This document shows positions 33,790 through 39,308 of a DNA stretch of 39,308 nt, one piece after another (position 1 is the first letter of the stretch; each line of letters opens with the position of its first letter). The notes under the pieces were generated by a model. It saw nothing but the letters and a program-made list of their open reading frames with translations, made no database searches and was not told the origin of the DNA. Origin of the DNA: Sphingomonadaceae bacterium (GTDB lineage Bacteria; Pseudomonadota; Alphaproteobacteria; Sphingomonadales; Sphingomonadaceae); assembly GCA_020847445.1 (NCBI GenBank), contig JADLBY010000117.1, forward strand, positions 1-39,308, given 5' to 3'. The position numbers and the translations under genes are program-made.

Positions 33790-35354
33790 GCGATTTCCTT
33801 TCCGGCGACCATGGCGCGCAATTCGGTTTTCAGCAGCTTGCCGATATGGCTGCGCGGCATTTCCCCGATCTGGAAGAGCGCGGTCAGCCGCTGGGTCTTG
33901 CCCAGTTGCGCGTTCGCCGCCGCCAGCAGGGCATCGGTATCGAGCCGGGCGTCTCTGGCACCGCAAACAAAGCCGACCGGGGTTTCGCCCCAGCGTTCGC
34001 TCGGCACACCGATCACCGCGGCTTCTTCGACACCCGGCAGGCCAAGCAAAATGCCTTCCAGATCAACCGGATAGATATTGAATCCGCCCGAAATGATCAT
34101 GTCTTTCGACCGGCCGAGCAGTTCGACAAAGCCATCGGCATCGACGCGGCCGATATCGCCCATGCGCTGCCAGATGCTGCCGTCGTCGGGATCGATCCAA
34201 TAGCCTTCGCGGGTCTTTTCGGGCTGGTTCTGATAGCCCGACATCATCGTTGCCGAACGTCCGACCAGTTCGCCCGTCTCGCCCGCAGGCAGGCGGTTGC
34301 CAGCCTCGTCGATGGTGAACACCTCGCTGCCTTTCCAGGGGATGCCGACCGTGTGCAGCTTGTCGGGATGTTCGTGCGCCTGCAGCAGGCAGACCACGCC
34401 ACCTTCGGTCATCGAATAGATTTCGACCAGCCCGCCCGGCCAGCGTTTGAGCACATCGGCCTTCAGCGCGGGCGCGAAGGGGGCGCTGGTGCAATATTTC
34501 AGCCAATAGCTCGACAGGTCGTAATCGCCGAATTTTTCATATTCCATCAACCGCTTATACTGGACGGGCACCAGCATGGTGTGGGTGATGCGGTGCTTTT
34601 GCGCGCGCTCCAGATAGCCGACGGTGTCGAATTTGCCCATCAGGTGCAGCGTCCCGCCATAGGCCAGCGTCGGGATGACGAGCGCCAATGTGGTGTTCGA
34701 ATAGAGCGGGGTCGAGGCGAGCGAGGCCGCTTCGGGCGCGCCATAGCCGGTATTGGCACCGACACAGGCATGCAGCCAGCGCATCTGGCGCGAATGGATG
34801 ATGCCCTTGGGGGTACCTGTCGTTCCGCTCGAATAGATGATGTTGAACGGGTCTTTCGGCCCGCAACCGTGCGGCGCAGCCTCGGCGCCTTCTTCCGCCA
34901 TCCAGCCGGAAATGTCGGGATTGTCGCCCAGCGGCGCATCGAGCATGATCGTCTTGACCGGCGGCAGATCGCGTCCGGCGAGATCGGACAGCTTGGGCGC
35001 GTCGATGAACAGATGGATCGCGCCCGAATCCTTCAGCATTGCCTCCAGCTGTTGCGGCGTTGCCGAGGTGGTCAGCGGCGCCGCGCATCCGCCGGCCCGG
35101 ATCGCGCCCAGATAGGCCAGCGCATAGCGCACGCTGCTGGTTCCCAATATCGCGACCGCCTGGCCCTTTTGCAGCCCGTCGCGCTGCAATTGCGCCGCAA
35201 TCCGTTCGACCAGCGCCGCAACCTCGGCCCAGGTCAGGCTTTCGCTGCCGTCATCAAGCGCAACCCGATCGGGCCGCTCGCGCCCCCATGCGGCAATCAG
35301 CCCGCTATAGTCACCAAAGGGTTTTTCCAGTTCGGCCGTCGGGTCGAATGTCAT
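33786..35354 (-). CDS. Acyl-CoA synthetase (class I AMP-forming ligase)
   Basis: The protein has 522 residues. It has IIYSSGTTGTPKGIIHS as P-loop, the YSMTEGG motif, RMGDIGRVDADGFVELLGR in the hinge region, ISGGFNIYPVDLEG and the C-terminal catalytic Lys in SHIGKLLKTELR. It would activate a carboxylic acid to a CoA ester; the substrate is not evident. ATG 35354 is chosen for its GGAGAG site and a normal N-terminus; a longer reading passes through the inverted repeat of the 35395-35887 element and is rejected. It overlaps the DUF2721 gene downstream. The left end of that element lies 41 bp before its start and so borders or disrupts its original promoter. Confidence 0.88.
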   Translation of the reverse strand: MTFDPTAELEKPFGDYSGLIAAWGRERPDRVALDDGSESLTWAEVAALVERIAAQLQRDGLQKGQAVAILGTSSVRYALAYLGAIRAGGCAAPLTTSATPQQLEAMLKDSGAIHLFIDAPKLSDLAGRDLPPVKTIMLDAPLGDNPDISGWMAEEGAEAAPHGCGPKDPFNIIYSSGTTGTPKGIIHSRQMRWLHACVGANTGYGAPEAASLASTPLYSNTTLALVIPTLAYGGTLHLMGKFDTVGYLERAQKHRITHTMLVPVQYKRLMEYEKFGDYDLSSYWLKYCTSAPFAPALKADVLKRWPGGLVEIYSMTEGGVVCLLQAHEHPDKLHTVGIPWKGSEVFTIDEAGNRLPAGETGELVGRSATMMSGYQNQPEKTREGYWIDPDDGSIWQRMGDIGRVDADGFVELLGRSKDMIISGGFNIYPVDLEGILLGLPGVEEAAVIGVPSERWGETPVGFVCGARDARLDTDALLAAANAQLGKTQRLTALFQIGEMPRSHIGKLLKTELRAMVAGKEIA

Positions 35355-35394
35355 CGCGTCTCTCTCCGTCTTTCCTTGCCAGAGAGCTAGTGCC

Positions 35395-35887
35395 ATATTT
35401 TTCCTCAGAAGGAAGAAGGAAATAAGGAAGAAGGCGGCATCGGCATCTTCAACGGTTGTTGTAGATGCGTCGGACGCCCTCGACAAAAGTTTCGCAGCCA
35501 AAATTCATAATCAGCCCATAGGGCTGATTGAGCAATTTCACATAAGTCTGCGCTTGCCTGATATGCACGCCCAGCAGCTTTTCATGCGCCTTCAGCTCAA
35601 CGACCAGCCAGTTGTTGATGAACAAATCGACACGGTAGGCGTCCACAAACTCGAAGCCGTCGACCGCAATGTTGACCGGCATTTGCCGAACAACAGGAAC
35701 GCCCATCCGCTGCAGGCGACCGGCCAATATGGTTTCATAGACCGATTCCAGAAGGCCCGGACCCAGTTCCTTGTGCAGCCGGAATCCGGCATCGATCAAA
35801 CAGGAAATCAGCCGCTCTTGCTCTGCTCTTGTTGCCAACGCGCCGCCCCTTATTGCTTATTTCCTTCTTCCTTCTGAGGAAAAATAT
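35395..35887. mobile_element. Candidate 493-bp mobile unit with 32-bp terminal inverted repeats
   Basis: Positions 35395-35426 and 35856-35887 are exact reverse complements over 32 bases; each end contains CCTCAGAAGGAAGAAGGA on one strand. Matching stops exactly at both sides of the 32 bp. The only gene between them is the GxxExxY gene at 35449-35838, which fills most of the unit. The ends are AT- and purine-rich, unlike flanking DNA. No target-site duplication is visible. No transposase is present, so movement would need a factor in trans or the GxxExxY protein itself. Confidence 0.6.
35449..35838 (-). CDS. GxxExxY-family protein
   Basis: The protein has 129 residues and is a GxxExxY protein. 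The name-giving motif is GPGLLESVYE. The following VDAYRVDLFINNWLVVELKA has the D-x(n)-E-x-K spacing of PD-(D/E)XK nucleases, and the end has NFGCETFVEGVRRIY. The family has no proven function; a nuclease-like role is inferred from the fold motif. The start is TTG 35836-35838 with AAGGGG seven bases upstream, and no in-frame ATG lies before it: a stop sits in the flanking repeat. It is enclosed by 32-bp inverted repeats and separates acyl-CoA synthetase and gyrB, suggesting that it travels as part of a small element. Confidence 0.9.
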   Translation of the reverse strand: MATRAEQERLISCLIDAGFRLHKELGPGLLESVYETILAGRLQRMGVPVVRQMPVNIAVDGFEFVDAYRVDLFINNWLVVELKAHEKLLGVHIRQAQTYVKLLNQPYGLIMNFGCETFVEGVRRIYNNR

Positions 35888-35990
35888 TCACACCCTTTCG
35901 ACCAACACAAACCCCGCAATTGCCTAGGCAAATATATGTGGAAAAAGACCCCGAAAGCTCGCCTTTCGCGGCGCTCTCGCTTATGGTTGA

Positions 35991-38519
<2,529 letters not shown>

Positions 38520-38530
38520 CTAGACGGGCG

Positions 38531-38552
38531 GGCCGGGTGCCGACGCCCGGCC
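38531..38552 (+). terminator. Hairpin after gyrB
   Basis: GGCCGGG (38531-38537) and CCCGGCC (38546-38552) pair exactly around eight bases, 11 bp after the gyrB stop. Only a short ATTT follows, so termination is likely but not certain. Confidence 0.55.
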
Positions 38553-38605
38553 ATTTGGGTTCGCGCCAGGGCCGCGCGCAAGGCAAAGCCCTGCATTTTC
38601 CGTGG

Positions 38606-38986
38606 TCAGCGCCCTTCGGCCGGATCGGTATCAGCGGCTTTCAATCGCGAAAGCGCGGGGTAAAGCTCCTTGCAGGCCAGTTCCAGCGCGGTCCATTGTG
38701 CCGCCGTTTCGCGCACTTCGCCCTGCGCCAGCCTGGCGAGATAGTCGGTTTTGCGCTGATCCAGATCGGTCTTTACCGCGTCGGCTTCGTTATCCGCAGA
38801 CAAGAGCGCGTGCGCGGCATGGGCGAAGTCGGTGGCAATCGCCTTTTGCGCATCGCCCGCCGCCGCACCTTCATCGCGCGCCAGTCGCTCGCCTTCGATG
38901 GTGTGGAACGCCGCGCATCGCAGCAACGCGTCATAGGTCTCCGCGTCGGCCGACTGGAACAGGAACAGAAAGGGCAATATCAGCAT
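38606..38986 (-). CDS. Small secreted protein of unknown function
   Basis: The protein has 126 residues. It starts with a short signal peptide (MLILPFLFLFQSADA) and the mature part is helical and rich in Ala, Glu and Asp, with Cys in LLRCAAFHT and in LELACKELYP. It converges on gyrB across 86 bp. I recognise no named family. Its last third (ending ALELACKELYPAL) resembles in layout the end of the next upstream protein (ELKQVCAEFEPAA), so the two may be paralogues of one envelope-protein family. That relation is inferred from pattern only. Confidence 0.6.
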   Translation of the reverse strand: MLILPFLFLFQSADAETYDALLRCAAFHTIEGERLARDEGAAAGDAQKAIATDFAHAAHALLSADNEADAVKTDLDQRKTDYLARLAQGEVRETAAQWTALELACKELYPALSRLKAADTDPAEGR

Positions 38987-39032
38987 CAGCCCGCCCTACG
39001 GCTGTCGCATGACCAGTGGCTGAACGAAGCGG

Positions 39033-39308
39033 TCATTCCGGTTTCGGCGACGCCGCCGCCTGCTCGGCGATCGCTGTCGCGGCAGGCTCGAACTCGGCGC
39101 ACACCTGCTTCAGTTCGGCCATTTCCTTGCCGTGCTGTTCCGGTGCGACACTGGCCGAATCCTCGAACAGGCCCTTCACCTTGCCCTCGATCCGGGCTTC
39201 GGCGGCACCCCGATCTTCATCGGGCATCCGGGCATAGGCAGCCAACAGAAACATCGTGGCCTTGTCCTCGGCTGATCGGGCCTCGTCGCTTTGCGGGGTG
39301 GCGGTTGC
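39033..39308 (-). CDS. C-terminal part of a small secreted or envelope protein, cut by the right edge
   Basis: The frame stays open to the right edge, so the gene begins outside the window and the in-frame ATG at 39254 is probably internal. About 91 residues are visible, with SDEARSAEDKATMFLLAAYA, then ARIEGKVKGLFED and ELKQVCAEFEPAA near the end. It is Ala/Glu-rich and mostly helical with one Cys. It lies 46 bp upstream of the similar protein at 38606-38986 on the same strand, and both may form one operon. No family is recognised. Confidence 0.6.
   Translation of the reverse strand, partial: ATATPQSDEARSAEDKATMFLLAAYARMPDEDRGAAEARIEGKVKGLFEDSASVAPEQHGKEMAELKQVCAEFEPAATAIAEQAAASPKPE

Noticed and set aside
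35355-35501. N-terminal extension of the acyl-CoA synthetase through the left inverted repeat
   Set aside because: The family N-terminus begins at 35354 with a good ribosome site; the extension is only repeat sequence read by chance.
35395-35887. The 32-bp inverted repeats as ordinary transcription terminators on each side of one gene
   Set aside because: Neither copy folds on itself into a GC hairpin with a T-tract; the match is between copies more than 400 bp apart.

Overview
The window is a stretch of a GC-rich alphaproteobacterial chromosome, most likely from Sphingomonadales (Sphingomonas/Sphingopyxis-like). The basis is the gene families: an imuA-imuB-dnaE2 cassette behind a GAAC-N7-GAAC LexA box, Coq4 for ubiquinone, yfgM-bamB-der order, and an RHS core segment of a type I associate with sphingomonads. 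The genus is inference.

Layout. Positions 1-1600 are accessory debris: three decayed RHS (polymorphic toxin) pieces and two small acyl-carrier-like (DUF1493-type) proteins, each overlapping the stop codon of the fragment before it. Positions 1698-4528 hold a Crp/Fnr-type regulator divergent from a sterol-desaturase-family gene split by one amber codon, an NTF2-like lipoprotein and a small secreted protein. A tRNA-Thr(CGT) follows, then the SOS mutagenesis operon (4950-10634), whose dnaE2 carries an in-frame inverted-repeat insertion. A convergent acyl-CoA synthetase ends at 10647.

Positions 12517-18164 are a tightly overlapping four-gene operon: a UDP-galactopyranose-mutase-like flavoprotein, a GtrA-type membrane protein and two tandem paralogous polytopic proteins with STT3/AglB-like (GT-C) motifs. 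It looks like an uncharacterised envelope or protein glycosylation module. A GMC oxidoreductase follows; its promoter region and that of the acyl-CoA synthetase share a TTAA-N8-TTAA motif.

Positions 19862-33307 are mostly housekeeping: panB; yfgM-bamB-der; an Hpt protein; bfd/bfr iron storage; a DUF418 membrane protein with a palindromic operator; coq4; a YdjM-like membrane protein with purL; an MliC-like lipoprotein; and xseB-ispA-coaD. On the minus strand, an acyl-CoA synthetase is translationally coupled to a DUF2721 protein (33304-35354).

Between that synthetase and gyrB (35994-38519) sits a 493-bp unit: a GxxExxY-family gene bounded by perfect 32-bp terminal inverted repeats (35395-35887). 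This is the best candidate here for an undescribed small mobile element. The window ends with two small secreted or envelope proteins on the minus strand, the second running off the right edge.
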